DNA of 64,000 nucleotides from Prosthecomicrobium pneumaticum. GTDB lineage: Bacteria; Pseudomonadota; Alphaproteobacteria; Rhizobiales; Kaistiaceae. Position 1 is the stretch's first letter; each line of letters opens with the position of its first letter. The notes under the pieces are model-generated. The model ran no database searches. It worked only from the letters and a program-made list of their open reading frames with translations, and was not told the DNA's origin. Location: NCBI RefSeq assembly GCF_014199915.1, contig NZ_JACHOO010000001.1:672328-736327 (forward strand). The letters are read 5' to 3'. Of the stretch, positions 33,522 through 41,283 are shown piece by piece. Made by a program: the position numbers and the translations under genes.

Positions 33522-33534
33522 CCCGCGACCCGGC

Positions 33535-33969
33535 TCAGGCCGTGATCGCCCGCTCGACGAGCGGCAGCAGGCGGGCATCCGCGAGCGCCGCGACCCGATG
33601 GCCCAACCCGGCCCGATAGGCCTCGTCCTCCGCGAAGGCGAGAAAGGCGGCGACGCTCGCCTGCCGGACCAGCATGACGAGGTCCCAGGATTCGTCCTCC
33701 GGGCCGATCAGGAAGGCGCCGCCCTCGCCGAGGAAGACGAGATCGCCGCCGCTCGCCCGCAGGAAAGGCAGGGTGTGCCGGACATAGCGGTCGAACGCCG
33801 CCGCGCCGGAGATCGGCTCGGGCGGCGCGAGCTCCGGATGGGCCGCATAGTCGGCGACGGGGCGGAACCGCAGCAGGTTGAGCATCGTCACGCCGCCCTT
33901 GATGCGGCGGCCGACGAAACGGCGACCGGCGGCCTGCGTCGGCTCGATGAAGGCGGGCCAGCCGGTCAC
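33535..33969 (-). CDS. DUF1330-family protein
   Basis: A 144-residue protein with a ferredoxin-like alpha/beta pattern of the DUF1330 type: MLNLLRFRPVADY near 29, then WDLVMLVRQASVAAFLAFAE and VAALADARLLPLVER near the end. Function of the family is unknown; it belongs to the dimeric alpha-beta barrel superfamily. It starts at a GTG that overlaps the DUF2239 stop as GTGA, so the two are coupled. Its end is 13 bases from the convergent glycosyltransferase gene. Confidence 0.78.
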   Translation of the reverse strand: MTGWPAFIEPTQAAGRRFVGRRIKGGVTMLNLLRFRPVADYAAHPELAPPEPISGAAAFDRYVRHTLPFLRASGGDLVFLGEGGAFLIGPEDESWDLVMLVRQASVAAFLAFAEDEAYRAGLGHRVAALADARLLPLVERAITA

Positions 33970-34628
33970 GGTGCCGCCTCCGCTGTAGCGGCCGCCGCCG
34001 CCTCGGCACCGAAGGCGAGGCGCAGCGCATAGGCCCGGATGTCCTCCGGCCAGTCCGCCATGCGCGCCTCCATCCCCGTGCGATCGTCGGCGAAGAGCGC
34101 GCGCGTCGCTTCTTCATAGCCCGGCCGGTCGCCGGCGATCGCCAGCATGAAGCGGTAAGCCGCCTCCTGCGCCGTACGGCGCTCCTGCCGCGCACCACCG
34201 TTCCGCCGCGCCTCGTCGACGAGTCGGCGCAGGGCGGCGGACGCACCGCCCGGCTGGGCGCCGAGCCAGTCCCATTGCCGCGGCAGCAGGGTGACCTCGC
34301 GGGCCACCACGCCGAGCCGGGGCCGTCCGCGGCCCCGCGGTTCGGCCGTCTCGTGCGCCGCCTCTTCGGGCTGCGCGGCAGCGCGCGGCCGGTAGCGGCC
34401 CGCCGGCGCCGCCGCCGGCTGCGTCAGCCGCCCGATCAGCTCCGCCGTACCGCCCCGCAGATCGAGATCGACGACCCTCCCGGTCGCGTCGTCGAAGACG
34501 AGCAGCGGCTCGGCCGGCGCCCGCGCCGCGGCCGCCTTCACGGCCAGCGCGACATCGACGAGCGGGCCGGAGAGCAGGAGGCGGGCGCCTTCGAAGGCGG
34601 TGGACGGTTTCGACAGGCGGTCGGACAT
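33966..34628 (-). CDS. DUF2239-family protein
   Basis: A 220-residue cytoplasmic protein. DUF2239 features are FDDATGRVVDLDLRGGTAEL (about 45-65) and a strongly basic-acidic centre with RGRPRLGVVAREVTLLPRQW and QPGGASAALRRLVDEAR, reminiscent of an AT-hook/ribbon DNA-binding style region. A helical domain with AYRFMLAIAGDRPGYEEATRAL follows, then an alanine-rich tail. No biochemical role is established for the family that I know. ATGs at 34628, 34634 and 34643 are in frame; 34628 has GGGAG eight bases upstream. A promoter with a palindromic operator lies directly upstream. Confidence 0.8.
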   Translation of the reverse strand: MSDRLSKPSTAFEGARLLLSGPLVDVALAVKAAAARAPAEPLLVFDDATGRVVDLDLRGGTAELIGRLTQPAAAPAGRYRPRAAAQPEEAAHETAEPRGRGRPRLGVVAREVTLLPRQWDWLGAQPGGASAALRRLVDEARRNGGARQERRTAQEAAYRFMLAIAGDRPGYEEATRALFADDRTGMEARMADWPEDIRAYALRLAFGAEAAAAATAEAAP

Positions 34629-34654
34629 GGACATAGCTCCCAAAGGATCCCGTC

Positions 34655-34683
34655 CATATACCCGGGTATAATTTCCATTTCAA
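34655..34683 (-). promoter_or_regulatory. Promoter with TATACCCGGGTATA palindrome
   Basis: On the minus strand TTGAAA (34678-34683) and TATATG (34655-34660) are spaced 17 bases, a good sigma70-like promoter for the DUF2239-DUF1330 pair. A perfect 14-base palindrome, TATACCCGGGTATA (34657-34670), covers the spacer and the -10, the position expected for a repressor site. The binding regulator is not identified; no regulator gene is adjacent. Confidence 0.5.
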
Positions 34684-34818
34684 TAAAGGCCGGGTAAAAA
34701 AATCCGAACCCGGGGCCGCGGGCTTGCTCTCGGCGCGGGCTCGCGAAAATGATCGGGCCGTGTCGGCGCGGCGACCCCTTACCCGTCCTTGAGACGAGAT
34801 CCAATGGAGAAGCGGCCA

Positions 34819-35262
34819 ATGCCCAGCACCGTCACCCTGCATCGTGTTCTGACGACCCGCCCGGAAAAGCTCTATCGCGCCTTCGTCGAGCCGGACGCGC
34901 TCGCCCAATGGCTGCCGCCGAACGGCTTCGTCTGCACCGTCCACCACGTCGAGCCCCATGTCGGCGGCACGTTCCGGATGTCCTTCCGGAACTTCACCAA
35001 TGGCGAGAGCCATGCCTTCGGCGGCGAGTATCTGGAACTCGTCCCCGGCGAGCGCCTGCGCTACACGGACCGGTTCGATGATCCGGCGCTGTCCGGCACG
35101 ATCACGGTGACGGTCACGTTGAAGGCCGTCTCGGTCGGCACCGAACTGACCATCGTGCAGGAGGGCATTCCGGACGTGATCCCGCCCGAGGCCTGCTATC
35201 TCGGCTGGCAGCAGTCGCTGCGCAATCTCGCCCGGCTGGTCGAACCCGAGATCAACGGCTGA
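34819..35262 (+). CDS. SRPBCC (AHSA1-type) protein
   Basis: A 147-residue START-like domain protein of the Activator of Hsp90 ATPase type: LHRVLTTRPEKLYRAFVEPDALAQWL at the start, HHVEPHVGGTFRMSFRN and GGEYLELVPGERLRYTDRF in the middle, and CYLGWQQSLRNLARLVEPE at the end. Such small proteins bind hydrophobic ligands; true Hsp90 regulation is not implied. ATG at 34819 was preferred because GGAG lies nine bases upstream; ATG at 34804 is possible. It diverges from the DUF2239 gene and precedes a VOC gene, a common pairing in alphaproteobacteria. Confidence 0.85.
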   Translation: MPSTVTLHRVLTTRPEKLYRAFVEPDALAQWLPPNGFVCTVHHVEPHVGGTFRMSFRNFTNGESHAFGGEYLELVPGERLRYTDRFDDPALSGTITVTVTLKAVSVGTELTIVQEGIPDVIPPEACYLGWQQSLRNLARLVEPEING

Positions 35263-35313
35263 GGCGGGCCGCAAAGGCCCCGCGGCGCCGCACGATCAGG
35301 AGGAGGAGCGATC

Positions 35314-35793
35314 ATGACGACCCCGAAGAACACGATCTGCCTGTGGTTCGAAAGCGAGGCCGAGGCGGCCGCCCGGTTCTATACGGAGCTCTTTCCGGAC
35401 AGCGCGATGGGCGAGGTGTTTCTCGCGCCCACCGACTATCCCTCGGGCACGGCCGGTCAGGTGCTGACCGTCACCTTCACCGTCGCCGGCATTCCCTGTC
35501 TCGGGCTCAATGGCGGCCCGGCCTTCCGGCACAGCGAGGCCTTCTCCTTCCAGATCGCCACCGACGACCAGGAGGAGACCGACCGCTACTGGAACGCCAT
35601 CGTCGCCAATGGCGGGCAGGAGAGCGCCTGCGGCTGGTGCAAGGATCGCTGGGGCATCTCCTGGCAGATCACCCCGCGCGCCCTGACCGACGCCCTCGCG
35701 GCGGGCGGCGCGGAGTCGGCGCGCGCCTTCGCGGCGATGATGACGATGGGCAAGATCGACATCGCCGCCATCGAAGCCGCGCGCCGCGGCTGA
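35314..35793 (+). CDS. VOC-fold PhnB/3-demethylubiquinone-9 methyltransferase-like protein
   Basis: A 159-residue glyoxalase-fold protein of the PF06983 type. The typical start NTICLWFESEAEAAARFYTELFPDS is present in order (positions 6-30), followed by FTVAGIPCLGLNGGP and CGWCKDRWGISWQITPRAL. Despite the domain name, methyltransferase activity is unlikely and the function is unknown. AGGAGGAG lies five bases before the ATG. It follows the SRPBCC gene by 51 bases and probably shares its transcript. Confidence 0.85.
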   Translation: MTTPKNTICLWFESEAEAAARFYTELFPDSAMGEVFLAPTDYPSGTAGQVLTVTFTVAGIPCLGLNGGPAFRHSEAFSFQIATDDQEETDRYWNAIVANGGQESACGWCKDRWGISWQITPRALTDALAAGGAESARAFAAMMTMGKIDIAAIEAARRG

Positions 35794-35806
35794 GCGAAGG
35801 CCGCAA

Positions 35807-35868
35807 GGCCGGCATTCCGGCCGACCGACAGGGCCGAGGACAGGCGCCCCCACTCCACGGCGGGGGCG
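35807..35868. terminator. Two hairpins between convergent VOC and AraD1 genes
   Basis: GGCCGG/CCGGCC (35807-35812, 35817-35822) with loop CATT, and CGCCCCC/GGGGGCG (35845-35851, 35862-35868) with a ten-base loop, lie between the convergent stops at 35793 and 35888. No T-tract is present. They could stop transcription in either direction; confidence is low because GC-rich DNA forms such stems by chance. Confidence 0.35.
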
Positions 35869-35887
35869 TGCGGACCGCCGTCGGCGC

Positions 35888-36874
35888 TCAGAGCGCCACG
35901 ACGCGCGGGGCGGCATCCGCGGTGTGGCGGATCGTGTTGACGAGCGGCAGGCCGAAGGGAGCGGCGGCGATCGCGATGCGGTCGCCCGACTCGATCTTCA
36001 GACCCTCGGAGAAGCTGAGCAGGCTCGCGCCGTAGTAGTAGACGTGGACATCCCCCGGCCGGCGGAAGCCGGCATATTTGAAATGGTGGTGCTCCAGATT
36101 GGCGATCGAATGACACATGTTCGCCTCGCCCGACAGGAACACGCTCGACCAGATCTCGCGGCCGCCGCGCGACACCGACACGCGCCCCTCGACATGATCC
36201 GGCAGAGCGCCCACCAGGAGCTCCGGCCCGTAGGACGAGGCGCGCAGCTTCGAGTGCGCCAGATAGAGGTAATTGCGCTGCTCCATCACATGATCGGAGT
36301 ACTCGTTGCCGAGCGCGAAGCCGACCCGCAGCACCGCGCCGTCCGGCGCGATCACATAGAGCCCGGCGATCTCCGCCTCCTCGCCGCCGTCTTCGGCGAA
36401 ATCCGGCCGGTCGAGCGCCGCGCCCGGCGGCACGGCCCAGCTTCCGTCGCCCTTATAGGCCCATTCCGGCTGAACGCCGATCGCGCCCGGTGCGGGCTTG
36501 CCGCCCTCGATGCCGAGCTTGAACATCTTCATCGAGTCGGAGAGATCATCGGCGGCGAGCTTGGCGTGCATCGCGTCGCGCGACTGCGCGCTGCCGAGAT
36601 GGGTGAGCCCGGTAATGGCGAGGACGGTGCGCGCGGGCTCGGGATGATCGAGCGGCAGGAGGAGCCGCCCGGAAGCGGCGAGCGCCGCGGCATCGACCGT
36701 CTCCGGGCGGAGGAGGGTTTCGACATGGGCCGCAAGGCCGCGTCCGGCCGCATGGGCGGCGAGCGCCAGATCGCGGACCGACGTCGCGTCCACGACGCGG
36801 TGCGCCGGCGCGCCCGGCATCAGCGCCGCGACGCCGCGGCCGCCCGCCTCGGTCAGGAACTGCAACAGCCGCAT
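35888..36874 (-). CDS. AraD1/GguC-family protein (fumarylacetoacetate hydrolase superfamily)
   Basis: A 328-residue FAH-superfamily protein of the AraD1/GguC group. Diagnostic segments are VGFALGNEYSDHVMEQRNYLYLA, followed by HSKLRASSYGPELLVG, and GVQPEWAYKGDGSWAVPPGA. Acidic residues in AEDGGEEAEIAGLY and NEYSDH probably bind the divalent metal. Members act on 2-keto-3-deoxy sugar acids or their 2,4-diketo derivatives in non-phosphorylative aldose breakdown. It diverges from the aldo/keto reductase gene, with an operator-like site between (36896-36910). GGGAGGA lies six bases before the ATG. Dehydratase or hydrolase activity cannot be told apart by sequence alone. Confidence 0.82.
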   Translation of the reverse strand: MRLLQFLTEAGGRGVAALMPGAPAHRVVDATSVRDLALAAHAAGRGLAAHVETLLRPETVDAAALAASGRLLLPLDHPEPARTVLAITGLTHLGSAQSRDAMHAKLAADDLSDSMKMFKLGIEGGKPAPGAIGVQPEWAYKGDGSWAVPPGAALDRPDFAEDGGEEAEIAGLYVIAPDGAVLRVGFALGNEYSDHVMEQRNYLYLAHSKLRASSYGPELLVGALPDHVEGRVSVSRGGREIWSSVFLSGEANMCHSIANLEHHHFKYAGFRRPGDVHVYYYGASLLSFSEGLKIESGDRIAIAAAPFGLPLVNTIRHTADAAPRVVAL

Positions 36875-36895
36875 CGGATCCTCCCGGTGACATTA

Positions 36896-36910
36896 CCACT
36901 ATCGTATGAG
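36896..36910 (+). promoter_or_regulatory. FadR-type operator candidate, site 1
   Basis: TATGAG (36905-36910) preceded by TCG and a poor left arm (CCACTA). The same right half occurs at 41243-41248, 44817-44822 and 46962-46967, each time in a gene-start region of the sugar-acid cluster. The site lies between the divergent AraD1 and aldo/keto reductase genes. Confidence 0.5.
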
Positions 36911-36950
36911 TATATATCCGCATTCAGCCTGTCCATGGGAGGAAACGGCA

Positions 36951-37976
36951 ATGAAGGCAACGGACCGACGTCCGCTCGGCAAGTCCGGCATCGAGGTCAC
37001 GCTCTTGGGTCTCGGCGGTGCCCCGCTCGGCGATCTCTATGAGGCGATCCCCGAGGACCGGGCGCTCGCGACCATCGAGACGGCCTACCGGCTCGGCGTC
37101 CGGCTCTACGACACGGCGCCCTATTACGGCCAGGGCATCTCGGAGCACCGTTTCGGCCATGTGCTGCGGCAGCGGCCGGACGAGCGCGACGAGATCGTGC
37201 TGTCGACCAAGATCGGCCGCTACATGGTGCCGGAGCACCGCTCGAAGGTCGATCACAGCGTCTTCAAGGGCGGTCTCGATTTCCGCCTGATCGCCGATTA
37301 CAGCTATGACGGCACGATGCGGGCGCTCGATCAGAGCTGGCAGCGGCTCGGCATGAACCGCATCGACATCGTCCACATCCACGATGTCGACGTGCGCAGC
37401 TGGGGCGGCGTCGAGGCTTATGAGGCGCGCTTCAAGGAGGCGGCCGACGGCGCCTACAAGGCGCTCGACGAGTTGCGCTCCGCAGGAGTCGTCGGCGCGA
37501 TCGGCGTCGGCGTCAACGAGATCGAGCCGCTGCTCGCCTTCTCGAAGGTCGGCGATTTCGACTGCTTCATGCTCGCCGGCCGCTACACGCTGCTCGAGCA
37601 CGCCGCGCTCGACGAGTTGCTTCCGCTCTGCGAGACGCGCGGCATCGGCATCCTGACCGCCGGACCGTATAATTCGGGCATCCTCGCCACCGGCGCCCGG
37701 CCGGGCGCCAAGTACAACTACCAGCCGGCGCCGCAGGACATTCTCGACCGCGTCGCCGGGATCGAGGCGGTGTGCGGCCGGCACGGCGTCCCCCTCCCCG
37801 CCGCTGCGGTGCAGTTCCCGCTCGCCCATCCGGCGATCTCGGCCATGGTGCCGGGCGCGGTGCGGCCGGAAGAGGTCGAGGCGAATGTGAAGCTCGTCGA
37901 GACGCCGATCCCGGCCGATTTCTGGGCCGAGCTGAAGCACGAGGGCCTGCTGCGCGCCGACGCACCGACCCCCTGA
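36951..37976 (+). CDS. Aldo/keto reductase, L-fucose/D-threo-aldose dehydrogenase-like
   Basis: A 341-residue AKR (TIM barrel). The catalytic tetrad is visible as Asp and Tyr in VRLYDTAPYYGQG (about 43-55), Lys in LSTKIGRYM (near 86) and His in IVHIHDVDV (near 143). The start RPLGKSGIEVTLLGLGGAPLG and the following region resemble D-threo-aldose 1-dehydrogenase (L-fucose/galactose dehydrogenase) and pyridoxal 4-dehydrogenase. It would oxidise an aldose to its lactone with NAD(P), the first step of the pathway completed by the lactonase (42037-42939) and dehydratase (42958-44691). GGGAGGA lies seven bases before the ATG. Confidence 0.88.
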   Translation: MKATDRRPLGKSGIEVTLLGLGGAPLGDLYEAIPEDRALATIETAYRLGVRLYDTAPYYGQGISEHRFGHVLRQRPDERDEIVLSTKIGRYMVPEHRSKVDHSVFKGGLDFRLIADYSYDGTMRALDQSWQRLGMNRIDIVHIHDVDVRSWGGVEAYEARFKEAADGAYKALDELRSAGVVGAIGVGVNEIEPLLAFSKVGDFDCFMLAGRYTLLEHAALDELLPLCETRGIGILTAGPYNSGILATGARPGAKYNYQPAPQDILDRVAGIEAVCGRHGVPLPAAAVQFPLAHPAISAMVPGAVRPEEVEANVKLVETPIPADFWAELKHEGLLRADAPTP

Positions 37977-37981
37977 CGAAA

Positions 37982-38013
37982 GAAGCCCCGGCCGTGCGGG
38001 CGGCCGGGGCTTC
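37982..38013. terminator. Bidirectional terminator hairpin
   Basis: GAAGCCCCGGCCG (37982-37994) pairs perfectly over 13 bases with CGGCCGGGGCTTC (38001-38013) around a six-base loop. It lies between the convergent aldo/keto reductase and binding-protein genes. The A/T-containing base of the stem gives a short TTC on each strand, consistent with use in both directions. Confidence 0.8.
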
Positions 38014-38034
38014 CTGCGGGGCCAGGGAGGACGA

Positions 38035-39384
38035 CTACCCGCCCATGGCGCGGGTCATACCCGCAGCGGCATCCTTCATCGCCGTCTCGACGTCCTTCGT
38101 GCCGGTCAGCACATTGACGATCTCGATCGACAGCGCGTCGACGACCGGCGGGAACTTCGGATCGGAATACGGCACCCGGAGCGGCTGCACCGAAGCGAGC
38201 GTCTTCGAGATCTCGGCCGCGGTGTCGCCCGGATAGAACTTCCGGAAGCCCTCGTCTTCCCATACCGAGGCGCGGGCGACCGGCGAGCCGGTGTCGCGAC
38301 CGACGGCGAGCGAGATCTCCGGCGAGGTCGCCCAGGCGATGAACAGCGCGGCGGCTTCCTGATTACGGCTCGTTGCCGGCATGCCGAGCAGCCAGAACCA
38401 GTAGTTCGGCGCCGCCGCCTGATCGCCATAGCTCGGCCAGGCGAAGGTGCCGACCGTGTCGACGACGCGGCTGCTCGCCTTGTCGAGAACGACGGCGAGC
38501 TGGCCGCTCGCATCCGTATAGATCGCCGCCTTGCCGTCCTTGAACACGCCCGAGGCCTCGAGCCAGGACATGTTGGCGGTGCCCTGCGGGCCGTTCGCCT
38601 TCAGGAGCTTGTTGACATAGAGGTCGGTCGCCTTGACGCCCGCCTCGGTGTCGACCCCCGGCTTGCCGTCGACGAAGAAGTCGCCGCCATGGCCGAGGAA
38701 ATAGCCGGTCCAGACCCAGACCACGTCGAGGCCGCGCCGGCCGCGGCCGACGATACCCGCGACGCCGTCCTTGTTCATCGCCGTCGCCGCGGCCTCGAGA
38801 TCGTCGAAGGTGCGGATCGGGCCGAGACCGGCCTTTTCGAGCAGGTCGGTGCGGTAGATCACCGCCTCGGCCTCGGTGCTGATCGGCAGCGCCTGCAGGC
38901 TGCCGTTCATCGAGCCCGCCTCGCGGCCCGGCGCGAAGATGTCCTCCAGATTGTACCAGGACTTGTCGATGATCGCCGAGGAGGACAGAAGATCGCCGAG
39001 CGGGGCGAGCCAGCCGGCCGCCATATACTGGCCGGCCTGCATGTTGCCGACCATCAGCGCGTCGTAATTGCCCATGCCGGCGGAAAGCTCGACCGCGGCC
39101 TTCTGGTAATAATTATCCTCGGCGAGGACGTCGAGGGTGACCTTCATTCCGGTCAGCTTCTCGAACTCCGGAATCTTCGCCTTGACCGCGTCGGTCCACC
39201 AATGATTGACGAGCAGCAGGCGCAGATTGGTGCCGCTGAACTTCGCCCAGTCGCCGGCATTGGCGATCTGCGCATAGGCCGGGCCGAGTCCGCCGAGGCC
39301 GAGGCCCAGCGCACCCGCGCCGATGCCCTTCATGAGGCCGCGCCGCGTCGGCGTCCACAGCCCGGTCTTACCGTTCTTGATCAT
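38035..39384 (-). CDS. Sugar ABC transporter substrate-binding protein with Tat signal
   Basis: A 449-residue family 1 solute-binding protein. A twin-arginine motif TPTRRGLMKG (about 11-20) is followed by a glycine-rich hydrophobic core and GPAYAQ near residue 40, so Tat export is likely. The mature part has FSGTNLRLLLVNHWWTDAV, LPISTEAEAVIYRTDLL and AMGG at the end. ATG at 39384 was chosen because GGGAGGA lies six bases upstream; an in-frame ATG at 39399 precedes it. No permease genes adjoin it; the MalFGK genes at 47029-49933 in the same putative regulon have no binding protein and are the likely partner. Confidence 0.9.
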   Translation of the reverse strand: MIKNGKTGLWTPTRRGLMKGIGAGALGLGLGGLGPAYAQIANAGDWAKFSGTNLRLLLVNHWWTDAVKAKIPEFEKLTGMKVTLDVLAEDNYYQKAAVELSAGMGNYDALMVGNMQAGQYMAAGWLAPLGDLLSSSAIIDKSWYNLEDIFAPGREAGSMNGSLQALPISTEAEAVIYRTDLLEKAGLGPIRTFDDLEAAATAMNKDGVAGIVGRGRRGLDVVWVWTGYFLGHGGDFFVDGKPGVDTEAGVKATDLYVNKLLKANGPQGTANMSWLEASGVFKDGKAAIYTDASGQLAVVLDKASSRVVDTVGTFAWPSYGDQAAAPNYWFWLLGMPATSRNQEAAALFIAWATSPEISLAVGRDTGSPVARASVWEDEGFRKFYPGDTAAEISKTLASVQPLRVPYSDPKFPPVVDALSIEIVNVLTGTKDVETAMKDAAAGMTRAMGG

Positions 39385-39414
39385 TATCAGTCCTCCCATG
39401 GGATTGGTCTTGTC

Positions 39415-39437
39415 GCCCGCCGGAGCCGGCGGCGGGC
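39415..39437 (-). other. Hairpin between GMC oxidoreductase and binding-protein genes
   Basis: GCCCGCCG (39415-39422) pairs with CGGCGGGC (39430-39437) around a seven-base loop, in the 62-base gap between the GMC stop and the binding-protein start. It may raise the relative expression of the binding protein by protecting its mRNA, as is common in transporter operons. Inference only. Confidence 0.3.
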
Positions 39438-39446
39438 TCGTTGGTG

Positions 39447-41066
39447 TCAGATCGCGACGGGCGCCGGGCGCGGCTCGCCCATCATCAGGCCGACCGCCTT
39501 GTCGGCGATCGCCATCGTCGGCGCGTTGGTGTTCGCGCTGATGAGGTTCGGCATGATCGAGGCGTCGAACACGCGCAGGTTGCGGATACCGCGCACCGCG
39601 AGCTCGGGCGTCACCACCGCCATCGGGTCGCCGTCATGGCCCATCTTGCAGGTGCCGACCGGGTGATAGTTGGTCTTCACCGTGCGGCGGCAAAAGGCGG
39701 CGAGTTCCTCATCCGTCTGCGCGTCGGGCCCGGGCAGAACCTCGCGGGCGATGGTGTCGCTCATTGGCCGGCTGGCGAGGATCTCGCGGCCGTAGCGCAG
39801 CGCCGCGATCTCGATCCTCAGGTCGTCGGGATGACCGAGGAAGTTCGGATTGATCAGCGCGTTCTGCATCGGATCGGCGGAGCGCAGCTCGACATAACCG
39901 CGCGCCTTGGGCCGCATCAGGCAGCAGGTGAAGGTCACGCCGTGGCCGGGCGGCACGTCGGAGACGTCGCGGTCGAGATAGATCATCGCGACGCAGTAGA
40001 TCTTCACCGTCGTGTCGTCGGTGCGCGTCTCCGGATTGACGAAGGCGCAGGTCTCGGCGCCGTTCGAGGCGACCGGGCCGCTGCCGAAGAGCAGGTACTG
40101 GATGCCGTTGATCAGCATCTTCACCCCCCGCTCCTCGCCGAAATAGCCATAGGCGCCGTTCGTATAGGCGCTGACCGGCACTTCGTGGTGATCCTGCAGG
40201 TTACGGCCGACGCCCGGCAGATCGACCTTCACGTCGATGCCGTGCTTGCGCAGATGATCGGCCGGCCCGATGCCGGACAGCATCAGGAGCTTGGGCGAGA
40301 CATAGGAGCCCGCCGCGAGCACAACCTCGTTCGCCGCATGCGCCTTGTGGACCTGGCCGTTCTGGACATATTCGACGCCGATCGCCCGGTCGCCGTCGAA
40401 GAGCAGCCGCGTCACCTTCGCGCCCGTCTTCAGCGAGAAGCGCTTGTCCTTCCGGATCGGATCGATGAAGGCGCGCGCGGCGCTGCAGCGCTTGCCCTTG
40501 TGGGTGGTCAGTTGCATGAAGCCGGCGCCATACTGGTTGCCGGCGTTGAAATCATTCGTATAGGGCACGCCCATGCCCTGCATCGTCTTCAGGAAGATGT
40601 GGGCCATGTCGCAGATATAGAGGTGGTCCGAGACCTTGAGCGGACCGTCTATGCCGTGCGCCGGACCGTAGAGCCGCTGATTGCCCTCGAGCCGGGTGTA
40701 GTGCGCGAGCATGTCGCGCCAGCCCCAGCCTGCGCCGCCGGAGGCGACGTCCCACTCCTCATATTCGGACGGCTTGCCGCGCATGTAGATCATGGCGTTG
40801 ACCGAACTGCCGCCGCCGAGCACGTTCGCCTGCGGCACCTTCGTGGTGCGGCCACCGAGCAGCGCCTGCGGCTCGGATTCGTAGATGTTGAGATAGGGGC
40901 TGCCGCCGAGCATCTTGAAGAAGCCGGCCGGCATCGAGAAGAGCATGCTCCTGTCGAGGTGCCCCGCCTCGAGCATCAGCACCTTGGCGCCGTGGTCCTT
41001 GACCAGCCGCCAGGCCGTGACGCAACCGGAACTGCCGCCGCCGACGACGATGTAATCGTAGTCCAT
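39447..41066 (-). CDS. GMC-family FAD-dependent oxidoreductase (choline dehydrogenase-like)
   Basis: A 539-residue flavoprotein. The FAD dinucleotide motif VVGGGSSG is at 7-14, the GMC signatures are VPQANVLGGGSSVNAMIYMRG and AAGSYVSPKLLMLSGIGP, and the catalytic His lies in KTNYHPVGTCKMG near 470. No signal peptide is visible, so it is cytoplasmic. Members oxidise alcohols or sugar hydroxyls. GGAAGGA precedes the ATG at 41066. It is followed by the binding-protein gene and is controlled from the region with the operator at 41234-41248. Its substrate in the sugar-acid cluster is unclear; it could oxidise a polyol or 2-hydroxy side product. Confidence 0.9.
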   Translation of the reverse strand: MDYDYIVVGGGSSGCVTAWRLVKDHGAKVLMLEAGHLDRSMLFSMPAGFFKMLGGSPYLNIYESEPQALLGGRTTKVPQANVLGGGSSVNAMIYMRGKPSEYEEWDVASGGAGWGWRDMLAHYTRLEGNQRLYGPAHGIDGPLKVSDHLYICDMAHIFLKTMQGMGVPYTNDFNAGNQYGAGFMQLTTHKGKRCSAARAFIDPIRKDKRFSLKTGAKVTRLLFDGDRAIGVEYVQNGQVHKAHAANEVVLAAGSYVSPKLLMLSGIGPADHLRKHGIDVKVDLPGVGRNLQDHHEVPVSAYTNGAYGYFGEERGVKMLINGIQYLLFGSGPVASNGAETCAFVNPETRTDDTTVKIYCVAMIYLDRDVSDVPPGHGVTFTCCLMRPKARGYVELRSADPMQNALINPNFLGHPDDLRIEIAALRYGREILASRPMSDTIAREVLPGPDAQTDEELAAFCRRTVKTNYHPVGTCKMGHDGDPMAVVTPELAVRGIRNLRVFDASIMPNLISANTNAPTMAIADKAVGLMMGEPRPAPVAI

Positions 41067-41233
41067 CACTCTTCCTTCCGGGCGGCCCGGAGGGCGTGAC
41101 GATCCATCCATCACCTCCGGCACAGGTGTCCGGAGAGGCGGCTCTCACTCCCTCGCGGCGGCGCCTTCGCGAGCCCGCCATTCTTCTTGGGGCGGCCCGG
41201 GCGGGCTCGCCTCTTGTTTCTATTCCTCGTAGG

Positions 41234-41248
41234 ATAATAGAATATGAG
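41234..41248 (+). promoter_or_regulatory. FadR-type operator candidate, site 2
   Basis: ATAATA-GAA-TATGAG matches the palindrome CTCATA-CAA-TATGAG (46953-46967) in the whole right arm and four of six left-arm bases. It lies in the 217-base divergent region between the GMC oxidoreductase and SDR genes, 36 bases before the SDR start. Confidence 0.5.
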
Positions 41249-41283
41249 TAGCGGTCAAGCGCGCCAGAGTGGGAGGAAACAGC

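Noticed and set aside
33522-33534. Terminator between the glycosyltransferase and DUF1330 genes
   Set aside because: Only 13 bases separate the convergent stops and no stem can form there.
34819-35262. Hsp90 co-chaperone function for the AHSA1-type protein
   Set aside because: The domain name is historical; small bacterial members are ligand-binding SRPBCC proteins with no Hsp90 link, and no htpG is nearby.
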